DNA from: Acidovorax sp. NCPPB 3576
GTDB lineage: Bacteria; Pseudomonadota; Gammaproteobacteria; Burkholderiales; Burkholderiaceae_C
Assembly (NCBI RefSeq): GCF_028473605.1
Contig: NZ_CP097267.1
Coordinates: 1,182,501 to 1,246,500 of the forward strand
DNA length: 64,000 nucleotides
Reading direction: 5' to 3'
The first letter of the stretch is position 1. The number at the start of each line of letters is the position of its first letter. A program made the translations under genes and the position numbers. The notes beneath the pieces were generated by a model that saw only the letters and a program-made list of their open reading frames with translations, was not told where the DNA came from and made no database searches. Shown in pieces: positions 45,267 through 56,326 of the stretch.

Positions 45267-46976
45267 TCAGAGCGCCTGCATTTCCTTGTTCGTCTTCGGG
45301 CCTGCGGCTTCCGGCGCCTTGGGCTGTGCAGGCGCTGCGCCGGCCGGATTGGCCGCCGCTTTGCCCAGGTCGGCCGGCACGTCCAGGTAGGGCAGGTGCA
45401 GGGCGGTGCTGGTCATGCGGCGGATCTCGTTGGTGAAGGCCGGGTCTTCATTGAGCTTGCGGCCGTAGGAGGGAATGATCTCCTTCAGGCGCGCCTTCCA
45501 GCCGGTGTCCGTCATCTGCTGGGGAAAGGCCTTGGCCATCAGGTTCAGCATGATGTGCGGGGCGGTGGAGGCACCGGGCGATGCGCCCATCAGCGCGGCG
45601 ATGGTGCCGTCCTTGTCGGACACGATCTCGGTGCCGAACTGCAGCACCGCGCCTTCCTTGGGGTCGCGCTTGATCACCTGAACGCGCTGGCCCGCGGTGA
45701 TGAGCTTCCAGTCTTCGCGCTTGGCGTTGGGGAAGTAATCCTGCAGCGCTCGCTGGCGGTCGTCATCGGTCAGCTCGGCCTGCTGCAGCAGGTACTTGAC
45801 CAGGTCCAGGTTGTGGATGCCCACGCGCAGCATGCCCACCAGGTTGTCGTGGGTGACGGAAGAGAACAGGTCGAACCAGGAGCCCTGCTTGAGGAACTTG
45901 CTGGTAGCCAGCGCGAACGGTCCGAACAGCACGACGGGCTGGCCGTCCATGTTGCGGGCGTCGAGGTGGGGCACCGACATCGGGGGCGAGCCCGTGGCGG
46001 CCTTGCCGTAGGCCTTCACCGTGTGGCGGGCGGTCAGGGCGGGGTTCTCGATGGACAGGAACTGCCCGCCGACTGGAAAGCCCGCATAGTCCTTCGATTC
46101 GGGAATGCCCGAGGCCTGCAGCAGTTGCAGCGCGGCGCCGCCGGCCCCGACGAAGACGAACTTGGCCTTGACGGTCCGCTCCTTGCCGCCGTCGCCCAGG
46201 TGGGCCACGGTCACGTTCCAGGTCTTGTCGTCGTTCTGGCGCAGCGCGCGCACTTCGTTTTGCAGGTGCAGCTGGAAGTTGGGGCTCTTGCGCAGGCCCT
46301 GGACCAGCTGGCTGGTCACGGCGCCGTAGTTGACGTCGGTGCCCAGGGGCATGAAGGTGGCGGCCACCTTCTGCTTGGGGTCGCGCCCCTCGATCATCAG
46401 GGGCGCCCACTTCTGGATCTGCGCCTGGTCTTCCGAGTACTCCATGCCGTAGAACAGGGGGTTCTTGATCAGGGCCTCGCGGCGCTTGCGCAGGTATTCG
46501 ATGTTCTCGTCACCCCAGACGAAGCTCATGTGCGGCGTCGGGTTCACGAAGGTTTCGGGCGACTGCATGTTGCCGCGGCCGATCTGGTGCGCCCAGAACT
46601 GGCGCGACACCTCGAATTGTTCGGCGATGCCGACGGCGCGCTTGGTTTCGATCGTGCCATCGGGCAGCTCGGGGGTGTAGTTCAGTTCCGCAAAGCCCGA
46701 GTGGCCCGTGCCCGCGTTGTTCCAGCCGTTGGAGCTTTCCAGGGCCACGCCGTCCAGTCGCTCGAACACCTCGATCTTCCAGTCCGGCTGCAGCTCTTGC
46801 AGGTAGGTGGCGAGCGTGGCGCTCATCACGCCCGCGCCCACCATCACGACGTCGACGGGCTGGTCGTTCTCGGCAGGAGGAACGGAGCGGGGAAAGAGCG
46901 GCCAGTACAGGAACAGCACGGCCGCAAGGATCAGCACCACAACGGCGCCGAACAACGCTTTGATCGACTTTTTCAT
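45267..46976 (-). CDS. mqo: Malate:quinone oxidoreductase
   Basis: The 569-residue FAD enzyme oxidises malate to oxaloacetate and reduces quinone at the inner membrane. It has the FAD motif [42 protein letters not shown], and the late [16 protein letters not shown] block. Unlike classical peripheral Mqo, it begins with a membrane helix (residues about 5-28, [19 protein letters not shown]), so it is probably anchored by its N-terminus. The C-terminus carries an extra Ala/Pro-rich tail. It has its own terminator and no operon partners. Confidence 0.95.
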   Translation of the reverse strand: MKKSIKALFGAVVVLILAAVLFLYWPLFPRSVPPAENDQPVDVVMVGAGVMSATLATYLQELQPDWKIEVFERLDGVALESSNGWNNAGTGHSGFAELNYTPELPDGTIETKRAVGIAEQFEVSRQFWAHQIGRGNMQSPETFVNPTPHMSFVWGDENIEYLRKRREALIKNPLFYGMEYSEDQAQIQKWAPLMIEGRDPKQKVAATFMPLGTDVNYGAVTSQLVQGLRKSPNFQLHLQNEVRALRQNDDKTWNVTVAHLGDGGKERTVKAKFVFVGAGGAALQLLQASGIPESKDYAGFPVGGQFLSIENPALTARHTVKAYGKAATGSPPMSVPHLDARNMDGQPVVLFGPFALATSKFLKQGSWFDLFSSVTHDNLVGMLRVGIHNLDLVKYLLQQAELTDDDRQRALQDYFPNAKREDWKLITAGQRVQVIKRDPKEGAVLQFGTEIVSDKDGTIAALMGASPGASTAPHIMLNLMAKAFPQQMTDTGWKARLKEIIPSYGRKLNEDPAFTNEIRRMTSTALHLPYLDVPADLGKAAANPAGAAPAQPKAPEAAGPKTNKEMQAL

Positions 46977-47186
46977 AGATTTGGTTGGTTTGATTGCAAT
47001 TGAAAAAGCCTGCGCGCAATCGGCAGGCTTTCACGCGTATCAAAAATTGACGCTCCCTGACATCGGGAATTGTCCCATCAGGTAAAGACCCTGACAAAAA
47101 TCAAAGTTTCACGAATTCGGCTGGAAAAAAGTGGACTGACAGGCCGCAAACCCGCATGGATACTGGGCTGGCCGTGTTTCGGGCAC

Positions 47187-47209
47187 AAAAAAACCGCCCG
47201 AAGGCGGTT
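47187..47209 (-). terminator. Rho-independent terminator of rpsT
   Basis: AACCGCC-CGAA-GGCGGTT hairpin; on the minus strand it is followed by a run of T residues. It lies about 75 bases after the rpsT stop codon. Confidence 0.85.
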
Positions 47210-47282
47210 CTTTCGTTTTGCTGACAGCGCACCCGTCACAAACGGCGGACGGCGGGGCCGTCCGGGCTGTTTGCCTGAAAGG

Positions 47283-47582
47283 TCAGGCGGCCAGGGCCAG
47301 GGTTTTCACCTTGGCGGACAGGCGGCTCTTGTCGCGAGCGGCCTTGTTCTTGTGGAAGATGCCCTTGTCGGCGATGGTGTCGACGACGGCTTGCATCTTC
47401 GCAAACAGTTCGGTGGCCTTGGTCTTGTCGCCGGCCAAAACAGCCTTCTCGACATTCTTGACCGCGGTACGGTACTTGGAGCGCAGCGAGGTGTTCGCGG
47501 CGTTCAGTTTGACGTCCTGGCGGACGCGCTTGCGGCCGGAGGCGAGACGGGGGTTCTTTTTCTTGGGCTTGGCAGATGCCAT
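47283..47582 (-). CDS. rpsT: 30S ribosomal protein S20
   Basis: The 99-residue protein starts [22 protein letters not shown] and has [21 protein letters not shown] and [21 protein letters not shown], the classic S20 sequence that binds 16S rRNA in the 30S body. It is a single-gene transcript between a promoter with a TATAAT -10 element and a hairpin terminator, and is divergent from murJ. Confidence 0.97.
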   Translation of the reverse strand: MASAKPKKKNPRLASGRKRVRQDVKLNAANTSLRSKYRTAVKNVEKAVLAGDKTKATELFAKMQAVVDTIADKGIFHKNKAARDKSRLSAKVKTLALAA

Positions 47583-47611
47583 GATGTATTCCTTAGGTGT
47601 CTGAGGATGAT

Positions 47612-47633
47612 GTCAGCAAAGCCCGCGATTATA
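47612..47633 (-). promoter_or_regulatory. rpsT core promoter (TATAAT with GC-rich discriminator)
   Basis: The minus strand reads GGGCTATAATCGCGGGCTT, with the -10 at 47633-47628. The same 19 bases except one occur before rpmF (62151 onwards). The -35 region is weak, and the GC-rich discriminator is typical of stringently controlled promoters. Confidence 0.6.
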
Positions 47634-47771
47634 GCCCAGTGCCTTGGCTGGGCTGCCGGGTGGTTGCCAGGTCGTCGTTTAGCGGTGCAGAGCCGCGGCG
47701 GGTGCAGCAAGGCCGGCCCAGGCATTCCACGGACCGGAGCCGGGCAGGGCTCAGCGCATACACTCGCGGCC

Positions 47772-49337
47772 GTGTCCCTGTTCAAAGCTGCCTCCACCGT
47801 CTCCCTGCTGACCCTGGCCTCCCGCGTGACGGGCCTGGTGCGCGATCTGCTGATGGCCTCGCTGTTCGGGGCCAACGCGCTGACCGACGCCTTCAACGTC
47901 GCTTTCCGCATTCCCAACCTGTTTCGCCGGCTGTTCGCCGAAGGGGCTTTCAGCCAGGCCTTCGTGCCTGTGCTCGCGGCGCACAAGGCACAGCATGGCG
48001 ACGATGCCACGCGCCGGCTCATCGCCAGCGTGGCGACGGTGCTGTTCTGGGTGCTGCTGCTGACCTGCGTGCTGGGCGTGCTGGGGGCGCCGCTGCTGGT
48101 GTGGCTGCTCGCCAGCGGCCTGCGCCAGAGCGCCGGCGGGTTCGACGCCGCCGTGGTCATGACGCGGTGGATGTTCCCCTACATCGGCTTCATGTCGCTG
48201 GTGGCCCTCTCGGCTGGCGTGCTCAACACCTGGAAGCGCTTCGCCGTGCCGGCGGCCACGCCGGTGCTGCTCAACGTCTGCATGATCGCCGCTGCCTGGC
48301 TCGGCGCGCCGCAGCTGGCCGCGCGCGGCATCGAGCCCATCTATGCCATGGCCGGCGGCGTGATGCTGGGCGGCATCACGCAACTGGCGGTGCAGTTGCC
48401 CGCGCTGTTCCGGCTGGGCCTGCTGCCCCGCATCGGTCTCACGCCCGGGGCTGTGCGCCAGGCATGGAGCGATCCTGGCGTGCGCCGCATCCTCACCTTG
48501 ATGGGCCCGGCCCTGCTGGGTGTGGGCGTGGCGCAGATCTCGCTCATGATCAACACGCAGATCGCCTCGTACTTGGCGCCGGGCAGTGTCACCTGGCTGT
48601 TCTATGCCGACCGGCTCATGGAGTTCCCCACCTCGCTGCTGGGCGTGGCGCTGGGCGTGGTGCTGACCCCGCAACTGGCGGCCGCCAAGGCGGCCGGCGA
48701 TGCCGCCCGCTACTCGTCCATGCTCGACTGGGGGCTGCGCATCGTCGTGGTGCTGTCCGTGCCGTGCGCGGTGGGCCTGCTCACTTTTGCCGAACCCCTG
48801 GTGGCCACGCTGTTCCACCATGGCGCGCTGCAGGACAGCGATGTCGGCCAGATCGCGCTGGCGCTTGCCGGGTATGGGGCAGGGCTTTTGGGCTTGGTGG
48901 CGATCAAGGTGCTGGCCCCCGGCTACTACGCCAGCCAGGACATCCGCACGCCGGTGCGCATCGCCATCGTGGTGCTGGTGGTCACGCAGCTCCTGAACGC
49001 CGCGCTGGTGCCGCTGATCGACCACGCCGGCCTCGCGCTCTCCATTGGTCTGGGGGCGCTGATCAATGCGCTGTGGCTGCTCATCGGCCTGCTGCGCCGC
49101 GGCACCTACCAGCCCCAGCCCGGATGGGCCCGGCTGGGGCTGCAGGTGGTGGCCGCCAGCGCCTTGCTCGCGGTGCTGCTGATGTGGGGCGCGCGCCATT
49201 TCGACTGGCTGGCCCTGCGGGCGCACGAGGGGCAGCGCGCTGGCCTACTGGCCCTGCTGATGGGCGGGGCGGCGCTGCTGTATTTCGGGGCGCTCTGGGC
49301 GGCGGGCCTCAAGCTGCGCGAACTGTTGCGCCGCTGA
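47772..49337 (+). CDS. murJ: Lipid II flippase MurJ
   Basis: The 521-residue membrane protein has about 14 helices and starts SLFKAASTVSLLTLASRVTGLVRDLLMASLFGANALTDAFNVAFRIPNLFRRLFAEGAFSQAFVPVL, the hallmark of MviN/MurJ. It moves lipid II across the inner membrane for peptidoglycan synthesis. I chose the GTG at 47772 because homologues begin with this sequence. The rpsT-murJ divergent arrangement is common in betaproteobacteria. Confidence 0.95.
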   Translation: MSLFKAASTVSLLTLASRVTGLVRDLLMASLFGANALTDAFNVAFRIPNLFRRLFAEGAFSQAFVPVLAAHKAQHGDDATRRLIASVATVLFWVLLLTCVLGVLGAPLLVWLLASGLRQSAGGFDAAVVMTRWMFPYIGFMSLVALSAGVLNTWKRFAVPAATPVLLNVCMIAAAWLGAPQLAARGIEPIYAMAGGVMLGGITQLAVQLPALFRLGLLPRIGLTPGAVRQAWSDPGVRRILTLMGPALLGVGVAQISLMINTQIASYLAPGSVTWLFYADRLMEFPTSLLGVALGVVLTPQLAAAKAAGDAARYSSMLDWGLRIVVVLSVPCAVGLLTFAEPLVATLFHHGALQDSDVGQIALALAGYGAGLLGLVAIKVLAPGYYASQDIRTPVRIAIVVLVVTQLLNAALVPLIDHAGLALSIGLGALINALWLLIGLLRRGTYQPQPGWARLGLQVVAASALLAVLLMWGARHFDWLALRAHEGQRAGLLALLMGGAALLYFGALWAAGLKLRELLRR

Positions 49338-49410
49338 CCGCCTTCGCGCCGGGTTTTCTCTCTTCGGAACCCCGCTTGACGCGGCCCGGAACGCCCCTTA
49401 CAACCCTCCA

Positions 49411-50265
49411 ATGGCCCTGAGCTATTCCCTTCCCACTCCGCTGGAGTACTTCGCCACGCTGGTGCGCAGCGACGACCAGTTTCCCCTGCTGGAGGCGGCG
49501 GCCTCCATCGCGCAGGACGAGTACCCCGAGCTGGACGTGCAGCAGTTGCTCGGCGACGTGGATCAACTGCTCGCCCGGCTGCGCCGGCGGTTACCCGCCG
49601 ATGCGTCGTCGCTGCAGCGCCTGCGCTCGCTCAACCAGTTCTTCTTCGGCGACCTGGGCTTCGCGGGCAACGTCAACGACTACTACGACCCCGAGAACAG
49701 CTACCTCAATGCCGTGCTGCGCACGCGGCGGGGCATTCCGATTTCGCTGGCGCTGGTGTGGATGGAACTGGCCCAGGGGCTGGACTTGCACGCGCGCGGT
49801 GTTTCGTTTCCGGGGCACTTCATGATCAAGGTGCTGCTGCCCAAGGGGCAGGTGGTGATGGACCCGACCACGGGCCAGTCGCTGTCGCGAGAGGAACTGT
49901 CCGAGCGGCTCGAACCCTACCGGCACCGCAGCAGCGGCTTGATGGACGACTACGACATTCCGCTGGGCCTGTACCTGCAGACGGCGCCGCCGCGCGACGT
50001 GATCGCGCGCATGCTGCGCAACCTCAAGGAAATCCACCGCTCGCAAAAGGATTGGGCGCGGCTGGTGGCCGTGCAGGACCGGCTCATCGTGCTGCTGCCC
50101 GATGCCTGGGGCGAGTGGCGGGACCGGGGCCTGGCCCATGCGGAGCGGGGCGACACGGCATTGGCCGTGGCCGATCTGGAGACGTACCTGGCGCGCGTGG
50201 AAGACGGGCTCGACATCGACGCCATCGCCGAGCGCGTGAGCCTGCTGCGCCGCGCCAGCAACTGA
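49411..50265 (+). CDS. SirB1-family protein (transglutaminase-like fold with TPR end)
   Basis: The 284-residue protein has LRSLNQFFFGDLGFAGNVNDYYDPENSYLNAVLRTRRGIPISLALVWMELAQGL and RGVSFPGHFMIKVLLP, the SirB1/YchA pattern. It ends with a TPR-like segment (LLPDAWGEWRDRGLAHAERGDTALAVADLETYL). Function in this family is not established. It follows murJ in the same direction by about 70 bases. Confidence 0.88.
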   Translation: MALSYSLPTPLEYFATLVRSDDQFPLLEAAASIAQDEYPELDVQQLLGDVDQLLARLRRRLPADASSLQRLRSLNQFFFGDLGFAGNVNDYYDPENSYLNAVLRTRRGIPISLALVWMELAQGLDLHARGVSFPGHFMIKVLLPKGQVVMDPTTGQSLSREELSERLEPYRHRSSGLMDDYDIPLGLYLQTAPPRDVIARMLRNLKEIHRSQKDWARLVAVQDRLIVLLPDAWGEWRDRGLAHAERGDTALAVADLETYLARVEDGLDIDAIAERVSLLRRASN

Positions 50266-50309
50266 GGCGCAGCGCGGCAACGACGCTGGAAGGGCTCTGC
50301 GGGCCGCTC

Positions 50310-51155
50310 TTACTGGCGCGCCGTGCGCACGTTGGGCGGCAGGGCCTGCGGGTGGCTGGTGCGCAGCGGGTTGATGTCCAGTCCGCCGCGGCGCGTGTAG
50401 CGCGCATACACCGACAGCTTGATCGGCTTGCAGCGCGTCCACACGTCCATGAAGATGCGCTCCACGCATTGCTCATGGAATTCGTTGTGGTTGCGAAAGC
50501 TCACCAGGTATTGCAGCAGCCCGGCCTGATCGATCTGCGGGCCGCTGTAGTGGATGCGCACGCTGCCCCAGTCCGGCTGGCCAGTCACCAGGCAGTTGCT
50601 TTTGAGCAGGTGGCTCGTGAGCGCCTCGGTCACCGGCGTCTCGGCATGGTTGGCCGACAGCAGTTCGGGGGCCGGCGTGTACTGCGTGCATTCCACGTCC
50701 AGGCGGTCGAGCAGCAGGCCGTCCAGTTCATGCACGGGCTCGCGGTCGAACAACTCGGGCTGCAGCAGCTTCACGCCCACCGTGCCTGCGTGGGGCGCCC
50801 CGCGCCAGACGGCTTCGCTCACGTCGGCGCGGATGCGCGCCTGCACTTCGGCGGCGTCCGCGAAGCGCGTGTTGTTGAAGCTGTTCAGGTAGAGCTTGAA
50901 CGACTTGCTCTCGACGATGTTCGGCGTCTCGCACGGCACCGTCACGTGGGCGATCGCCACCTGCGGCTTGCCGCGCGGGTTGAGCCAGGACAGCTCGAAC
51001 GCCGTCCACAGGTCGGCGCCGAAGAAGGGCGGCGTGTCGCCGATGCCGATCTCCGCCCGCTTGCCGGCCCGGGGGATCGGAAAGAGCAGGGAGGCGTCGT
51101 ACTGGTCCGCATAGGCGGATGCGCGGCCCAGCTGCGATTGTTCGGGGGTGTTCAT
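50310..51155 (-). CDS. queF: NADPH-dependent 7-cyano-7-deazaguanine reductase
   Basis: The 281-residue type II QueF reduces preQ0 to preQ1 for queuosine in tRNA. The catalytic Cys188 lies in [22 protein letters not shown]. The substrate-binding part has [17 protein letters not shown] and the proton-donor Asp lies in QPDW. An [13 protein letters not shown] segment holds further conserved residues. Length fits the long, E. coli-like form. A palindromic repeat sits just upstream of its start. Confidence 0.95.
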   Translation of the reverse strand: MNTPEQSQLGRASAYADQYDASLLFPIPRAGKRAEIGIGDTPPFFGADLWTAFELSWLNPRGKPQVAIAHVTVPCETPNIVESKSFKLYLNSFNNTRFADAAEVQARIRADVSEAVWRGAPHAGTVGVKLLQPELFDREPVHELDGLLLDRLDVECTQYTPAPELLSANHAETPVTEALTSHLLKSNCLVTGQPDWGSVRIHYSGPQIDQAGLLQYLVSFRNHNEFHEQCVERIFMDVWTRCKPIKLSVYARYTRRGGLDINPLRTSHPQALPPNVRTARQ

Positions 51156-51175
51156 GGAACTCCGTGTTTCTGTTT

Positions 51176-51192
51176 GCTATTGATTTAATAGC
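51176..51192. repeat. Palindromic repeat copy upstream of queF
   Basis: GCTATTGATTTAATAGC has perfect 6-base arms (GCTATT / AATAGC) and lies between the oxygenase stop and the queF start, 20 bases before the latter. Confidence 0.6.
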
Positions 51193-51228
51193 TATGGAGG
51201 CAATGAGAACTAGGGCGTCAAGCCGATT

Positions 51229-52125
51229 TCATTCGAACTTGCGTTCGCGCAGCCATTTGGTGGCGATCCACTTCTCGCCGGCGATCACCGGCGCGCCGCC
51301 GTGCAGCGTGCGGGTGGACGGGTGGGGGCGTTCGTAGCTGAAGAACACCGCGTTGCCCTGGCGCGGCGCGATCTCCAGGTGCACGTCGGGGAAGGTGGTG
51401 CCGCCGCCCTTGTCCGGGTTGTTCAGGTAGATCACCAGCGTGGCCACCCGCTGCCCGCCACGGCGCAGGATGGTCGGCGTGCCGGGCTCGGCGGGGTCGA
51501 AGTAGTCGTAGTGGGGCTTGTATTCCGCGCCCGGGCGGTAGTGCAGCACCTGCAGGCCTTCGCCGTTTTCCAGCGGCCAGTTCACCAGCTTGGCGATGCG
51601 CTCTTCCAGGAGGCGAACCACCGCGTTCTCGCCGATCTGGAAGAACATGCCGTCGCTCGTGCGGTCGTCGTTCACCTCTTCGCCACCCGTGCGCGTGGCC
51701 ACGGTGAGCGAGCGCGCCATGCGCGGCTCGGCTTCGGCCACCAGCGCTTCGCACTCCTCGGGCGAGAGCAGGTTGCCGAACAGCACCACGCGCGGCTGGG
51801 CCATGGACATCAGCACCTCGACCCGGCGGTCGCCCGCGTCGATGAAGAGCGGCGACTCGCCCACGGCCGGCTCGGGCACGCGGGAGGCGGGCGGCTGCCC
51901 CTGCTGCACGGCCAGTGTTTCCAAATGGTCGCGCAGCACATGCTCCATGGCGTGCGTGGCCACGTCCTCCTGCCAGCCCGCGTCGAGCATGGACTGGAGC
52001 ACCACGGGCGCCTGAAAGCCGGCCTGGGCCTGCGCGATGATCCATTCGCGCAGCTCTGGCGTCACGGATTGGGACGGTGCGTCGGCCGGTGCGGCAGAGG
52101 TGGTCTGGCGGGAGCGTGCGGGCAT
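51229..52125 (-). CDS. 2-oxoglutarate/Fe(II)-dependent prolyl 4-hydroxylase-like oxygenase
   Basis: The 298-residue protein has a C-terminal P4Hc domain with the Fe ligands His and Asp in HYDYFDPAEPGTPT, a second His in HPSTRTLHGGAPVIAGEKWIATKW, and the 2-oxoglutarate Lys in the same segment. The N-terminal 100 residues are less conserved, with PELREWIIAQAQAGF and VLQSMLDAGW. It probably hydroxylates a protein side chain; the target is unknown. It precedes queF on the same strand. Confidence 0.88.
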   Translation of the reverse strand: MPARSRQTTSAAPADAPSQSVTPELREWIIAQAQAGFQAPVVLQSMLDAGWQEDVATHAMEHVLRDHLETLAVQQGQPPASRVPEPAVGESPLFIDAGDRRVEVLMSMAQPRVVLFGNLLSPEECEALVAEAEPRMARSLTVATRTGGEEVNDDRTSDGMFFQIGENAVVRLLEERIAKLVNWPLENGEGLQVLHYRPGAEYKPHYDYFDPAEPGTPTILRRGGQRVATLVIYLNNPDKGGGTTFPDVHLEIAPRQGNAVFFSYERPHPSTRTLHGGAPVIAGEKWIATKWLRERKFE

Positions 52126-52204
52126 GGCGTGGTAGGCGTCAGTGGCGTTGGCGTGCCGGAGGTGGATCAATCGGTTCGGCTGGGATGCGTTGGGCAAACA
52201 ATCG

Positions 52205-52981
52205 TCAGGCCGCCTTGCGGCGAAACACCAGCCGCTCCGGCGTAGAAGCCGCAGCGGCGAAAGCATAGCCTTCCCGGTCAAAACCCTCGAGCTGGCGCGG
52301 TGTGGCCACTTGCTGCTGGATGGCATAGCGCGCCATGAGCCCCCGGGCCCGCTTGGCGTGGAAGCTGATGATCTTGTAGATCCCGCCTTTCCAGTCCTCG
52401 AACACGCATTCGATGACGCGCGCCTTCAGCACCTTGCGGTCCACCGACTTGAAATATTCCTGCGACGCCAGATTGACGACCACCGGCGTGGCATCGGCCG
52501 CCAATTGGCGGTTCAGGTGCTTGGCAATCGACTCGCCCCAGAACTGGTACAGATTGGCCCCCCCATCGGTGGCCAGCCGCGTGCCCATTTCCAGCCGGTA
52601 GGGCTGCATGCGGTCCAGCGGGCGCAGCACGCCGTACAGGCCGCTCAGGATGGCGACGTGGCTCTGGGCCCAGTCCAGTTCGGCCAGCGTGAGCGAGCGG
52701 GCCTCAAGGCCCTCGTACACATCGCCGTTGAAAGCCAGAACGGCCTGGCGCGCATTGGCCGCGGTGAACTTTGGCCGCCACGTGGCGTACCGCGCCACGT
52801 TCAGCGCTGCCAGCGGATCGCTGATGCCCATCAGCGCGGCAATGTCCTGCGGAGACTTCTGCCGCAGCACTTCGATGAGCCGGGTGGACTGGGGGATGAA
52901 CTGCGGCAGCGTGTGCCCGACGCCATCGGGCAGCGGTGTGTCGTAGTCCAGGGATTTGGCGGGAGACAGCAGGAACAGCAT
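52205..52981 (-). CDS. yaaA: Peroxide stress protein YaaA
   Basis: The 258-residue protein starts [18 protein letters not shown] and has [37 protein letters not shown] and [12 protein letters not shown], the YaaA/DUF328 family. In E. coli YaaA limits free iron and damage under peroxide stress and binds DNA. It is transcribed in the same direction as rne and the oxygenase gene. The frame is complete and the length normal. Confidence 0.94.
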   Translation of the reverse strand: MLFLLSPAKSLDYDTPLPDGVGHTLPQFIPQSTRLIEVLRQKSPQDIAALMGISDPLAALNVARYATWRPKFTAANARQAVLAFNGDVYEGLEARSLTLAELDWAQSHVAILSGLYGVLRPLDRMQPYRLEMGTRLATDGGANLYQFWGESIAKHLNRQLAADATPVVVNLASQEYFKSVDRKVLKARVIECVFEDWKGGIYKIISFHAKRARGLMARYAIQQQVATPRQLEGFDREGYAFAAAASTPERLVFRRKAA

Positions 52982-53095
52982 GGGTGTCGCGATGGTCCGG
53001 TGACCTCGGAGAGAGAAGCGGAAAGCCCGGCAACGCGCTTTCCGGCAAAGACGACAACCGGCCCGGGCATTGCACCGCGGGCCGGCGGGGCCGCA

Positions 53096-56000
53096 TCAGG
53101 CGGCGGGCGGCTGCTCGAACGGCAGCGTCAGGTCGCGCAGGTCGCGGCGCGTTTCCACCAGCACCAGCGGGCCTTCCTCGATCGCCACCACCGGGGGGCG
53201 TTCGCGCGGCACGTGGACCGGACGCGGCTCGGCCGCGATGGCGGCCTGCGCGGCTGCGATCTTTTCTGCATCGGAGTTGACCCATTGCAGGCCCGAGGTC
53301 TGAGCGACCTGGTTCAGCTGGTCCACCGGCAGCGTGAATGCCTGCACCCGTGGCATGGCGCCATTGGCTTGGGCAGGGGCTGCGGCCGGGGCGGCTGCGG
53401 CGGGCTGGACTGCGGGTGCAGGCACTGGAGAAGGCGCCATCGGTGCCACAGCGGAGGCCACTGGCGCGACCGGGGCTGCTGCTGCTGCCGGCACGGCAAC
53501 GGCGGGTGCGGCCACGGGGCGCTGAGCGACCGGCGCAGGTGCAGCCGGCTCTACGGCGGGCGTGTAAGGCACCGTCGGTTCCACTGGCACATCGACTGCG
53601 GTCACCGGCTCGTGCGCCTGGGGCGCAGCGGCAGCGGACGCATTGAAGTAGCTGCGGCGCGCGGGTTCCTGCGTGGCTTCGGCGGGCAAGCTGTCGGCCG
53701 GTGCCGTTGCGCTGGCATCGAAGTCCATCAGGTTGCCTGCGGGCTGCTCCTGCTCTGCGCCGTTCTCACGCGGACCACGTTCACCACGCTCGCGGCGGTC
53801 GCGGCCGTAGCGGTCACGCGTGCGGCGTTCACGGCGCTCTTCGCCTGCTGGCGTCGCGGGTGCCGCGTCGTTGCCGGTCAGGTCCAGGTCGGGCAGGGAA
53901 GCCATGGGGGAGGTATCCACGAAGTCCGCCACGGGGCCCTGGCCAGCGCCGGCGGCCTCGTCCATGCGCGGACCGCGCTCACGCCCACCACGCTCGCCGC
54001 GGCCACCACGTTCGCCCCGCTCGCGGCGGGGGCCGCGTTCGCTGCGTGCGGCTTCCACGGGTTCGGGGGCGCCATCCAGCGTGACCGAAGCGGTCGAGGG
54101 CAGCGCTGCGCCTTGTTCGGCGCTCAAAGGCGCTTGGCGGGGTTCTCCGTCACGGCCACGACCACGGCCTTCACGTGGCTCGCGGGGTTCGCGGCCTTCA
54201 CGGGGTTCTCGCCCGCCATTGCGGGGTTGTTCGCCTTCCGGACGGCCCTCACGTCCACCGCGCGCTTCTGCATCACGCGGTCCCCGGCCATTGCCGTTGC
54301 CGTTGCCGTTGCGCGGGGCTTCGCCATCCGGGCGCTCCGCACGGCCGTCACGGCGGCCACGGCCTTCGCCATTGCCTTCGCGTTGGCCGTCCCGTGGGCC
54401 ATTGCGGTCACTGCCGTTGCGCTCGCCACGGCGGCCTCGCTCGCCACCACCACGGCCTTCACGCCGGCCGTCCCGCGATGGCTCGGCCACCGGGGCCGGT
54501 GCGGGCGTGGCCACAGGGGCGGGTGCGCGTGGGGGCTCGCCAAAACCGAACAGGCTCTTGAGCCAGGCGAAGAACCCTTGCTCTTGCGGCGCAGGGGCCA
54601 CGGCCGGCGCGGGCGCTGGTGCAGGGGTCGCTGCCGCAGCGGCTGCAGCGGCCGCCGCTGCGGGCCGGCTGTGCGATGCGCCGCGTGCCGCGCCTTCCGG
54701 GCGGGGTTCGGCAATCGGGGCCGGCGCGTCGGGCAGCACGCCCTTGATCACCGGGGTCTGCTTATTGGTGGGCTCTTGCGAGCGGCGCGTGACGGCGGTG
54801 GGGTCTTCCACTTCTTCCACGAGCTTGTAGCTGGCGTCGATGTGGTCCAGGCGCGGATCGTCGTGCTTGAGGCGCTCGAGCTTGTAGTTCGGCGTCTCCA
54901 GGGTCTTGTTGGGCACCATCAGCACGGTCACGCGCTGCTTGAGTTCGATCTTGGCGATCTCGGGGCGCTTCTCGTTGAGCAGGAACGAAGCCACATCCAC
55001 CGGCACCTGGCAGTGCACAGCGGCCGTGTTGTCCTTCATGGACTCTTCCTGAATGATGCGCAGGATCTGCAGCGCCGAGCTTTCCGTGTCACGGATGTGG
55101 CCCGACCCGCCGCAGCGGGGGCAGGGGATCGAGGAGCCTTCGCTCAGTGCGGGCTTCAGGCGCTGGCGGCTCATTTCCATGAGGCCGAACTTGCTGATCG
55201 TGCCGAACTGCACGCGGGCGCGGTCCTGGCGCAGTGCGTCGCGCAGGCGGTTTTCCACTTCGCGGCGGTTCTTCGACTCTTCCATGTCGATGAAGTCGAT
55301 CACGATGAGGCCGCCCAGGTCGCGCAGGCGCATCTGGCGGGCCACTTCATCGGCGGCTTCCAGGTTGGTGCGGGTGGCTGTTTCCTCGATGTCGCCGCCC
55401 TTGATGGCGCGTGCCGAGTTGACGTCCACGCTCACCAGCGCTTCGGTGTGGTCGATCACGATGGCGCCGCCGGAGGGCAGGGTCACGGTGCGGGCATAGG
55501 CCGACTCGATCTGGTGCTCGATCTGGAAGCGGCTGAACAGGGCAGCGTCGTCGCGGTAGCGCTTGACCTTGCCAGCGTGCTCCGGCATCACGTGCGCCAT
55601 GAACTGGTGCGCCTGCTCGTAGATGTCGTCCGTGTCGATGAGGATGTCGCCGATATCGCCGTTGAAATAATCACGGATCGCGCGGATCACCAGGCTCGAC
55701 TCCTGGTAGATCAAAAAGGCGCCCTTGCCACCCTTGGCCGCGCCGTCGATGGCGGTCCAGAGCTTGAGCAGGTAGTTCAAGTCCCATTGCAGCTCGGGCG
55801 CGGTGCGGCCGATGCCAGCGGTGCGCGCGATGATGCTCATGCCCTTGGGGTAGTCGAGCTGGTCCATCGCCTCCTTGAGCTCGGCCCGGTCCTCGCCTTC
55901 GATGCGGCGCGATACGCCGCCGCCGCGCGGGTTGTTGGGCATCAGCACCACATAGCGGCCGGCCAGCGATACGAAGGTGGTCAGGGCTGCGCCCTTGTTG

Positions 56001-56326
56001 CCGCGCTCTTCCTTTTCGACCTGCACCAGCAATTCCTGGCCTTCGCGGATCACGTCGTTGATACGCGCCTGGTTGACCGAAACGCCTTCAGCAAAATACT
56101 GGCGGGAGATTTCCTTGAAGGGCAGGAAACCGTGGCGGTCTTCGCCGTAGTCCACGAAGCAGGCTTCCAGCGAGGGCTCGACGCGCGTGACTACGGCCTT
56201 GTAGATGTTGCCCTTGCGCTGTTCGCGCCCTTCGATCTCGATTTCGTAGTCCAGCAGCTTCTGGCCGTCGACGATGGCCAGACGGCGCTCTTCGGGCTGC
56301 GTGGCGTTGATAAGCATCCGCTTCAT
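53096..56326 (-). CDS. rne: Ribonuclease E
   Basis: This 1076-residue endoribonuclease leads mRNA decay and rRNA/tRNA processing. The catalytic half (to about residue 510) has an S1 domain from about 35, [49 protein letters not shown] with the metal-binding Asp residues, and the zinc-link [10 protein letters not shown] with Cys402 and Cys405. The C-terminal half is disordered, with Arg/Gly/Glu/Asn-rich repeats (about 620-790) and Pro/Ala-rich stretches, as in degradosome scaffolds, then a conserved-looking end. The start [30 protein letters not shown] is the family norm. Confidence 0.96.
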   Translation of the reverse strand: MKRMLINATQPEERRLAIVDGQKLLDYEIEIEGREQRKGNIYKAVVTRVEPSLEACFVDYGEDRHGFLPFKEISRQYFAEGVSVNQARINDVIREGQELLVQVEKEERGNKGAALTTFVSLAGRYVVLMPNNPRGGGVSRRIEGEDRAELKEAMDQLDYPKGMSIIARTAGIGRTAPELQWDLNYLLKLWTAIDGAAKGGKGAFLIYQESSLVIRAIRDYFNGDIGDILIDTDDIYEQAHQFMAHVMPEHAGKVKRYRDDAALFSRFQIEHQIESAYARTVTLPSGGAIVIDHTEALVSVDVNSARAIKGGDIEETATRTNLEAADEVARQMRLRDLGGLIVIDFIDMEESKNRREVENRLRDALRQDRARVQFGTISKFGLMEMSRQRLKPALSEGSSIPCPRCGGSGHIRDTESSALQILRIIQEESMKDNTAAVHCQVPVDVASFLLNEKRPEIAKIELKQRVTVLMVPNKTLETPNYKLERLKHDDPRLDHIDASYKLVEEVEDPTAVTRRSQEPTNKQTPVIKGVLPDAPAPIAEPRPEGAARGASHSRPAAAAAAAAAAATPAPAPAPAVAPAPQEQGFFAWLKSLFGFGEPPRAPAPVATPAPAPVAEPSRDGRREGRGGGERGRRGERNGSDRNGPRDGQREGNGEGRGRRDGRAERPDGEAPRNGNGNGNGRGPRDAEARGGREGRPEGEQPRNGGREPREGREPREPREGRGRGRDGEPRQAPLSAEQGAALPSTASVTLDGAPEPVEAARSERGPRRERGERGGRGERGGRERGPRMDEAAGAGQGPVADFVDTSPMASLPDLDLTGNDAAPATPAGEERRERRTRDRYGRDRRERGERGPRENGAEQEQPAGNLMDFDASATAPADSLPAEATQEPARRSYFNASAAAAPQAHEPVTAVDVPVEPTVPYTPAVEPAAPAPVAQRPVAAPAVAVPAAAAAPVAPVASAVAPMAPSPVPAPAVQPAAAAPAAAPAQANGAMPRVQAFTLPVDQLNQVAQTSGLQWVNSDAEKIAAAQAAIAAEPRPVHVPRERPPVVAIEEGPLVLVETRRDLRDLTLPFEQPPAA

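Noticed and set aside
53096..54700. Repetitive GC-rich codons in the rne 3' half as a tandem repeat or recombination hotspot
   Set aside because: The low complexity is that of the disordered Arg/Gly/Pro-rich tail normal for RNase E, without exact DNA repeat units that I could define.
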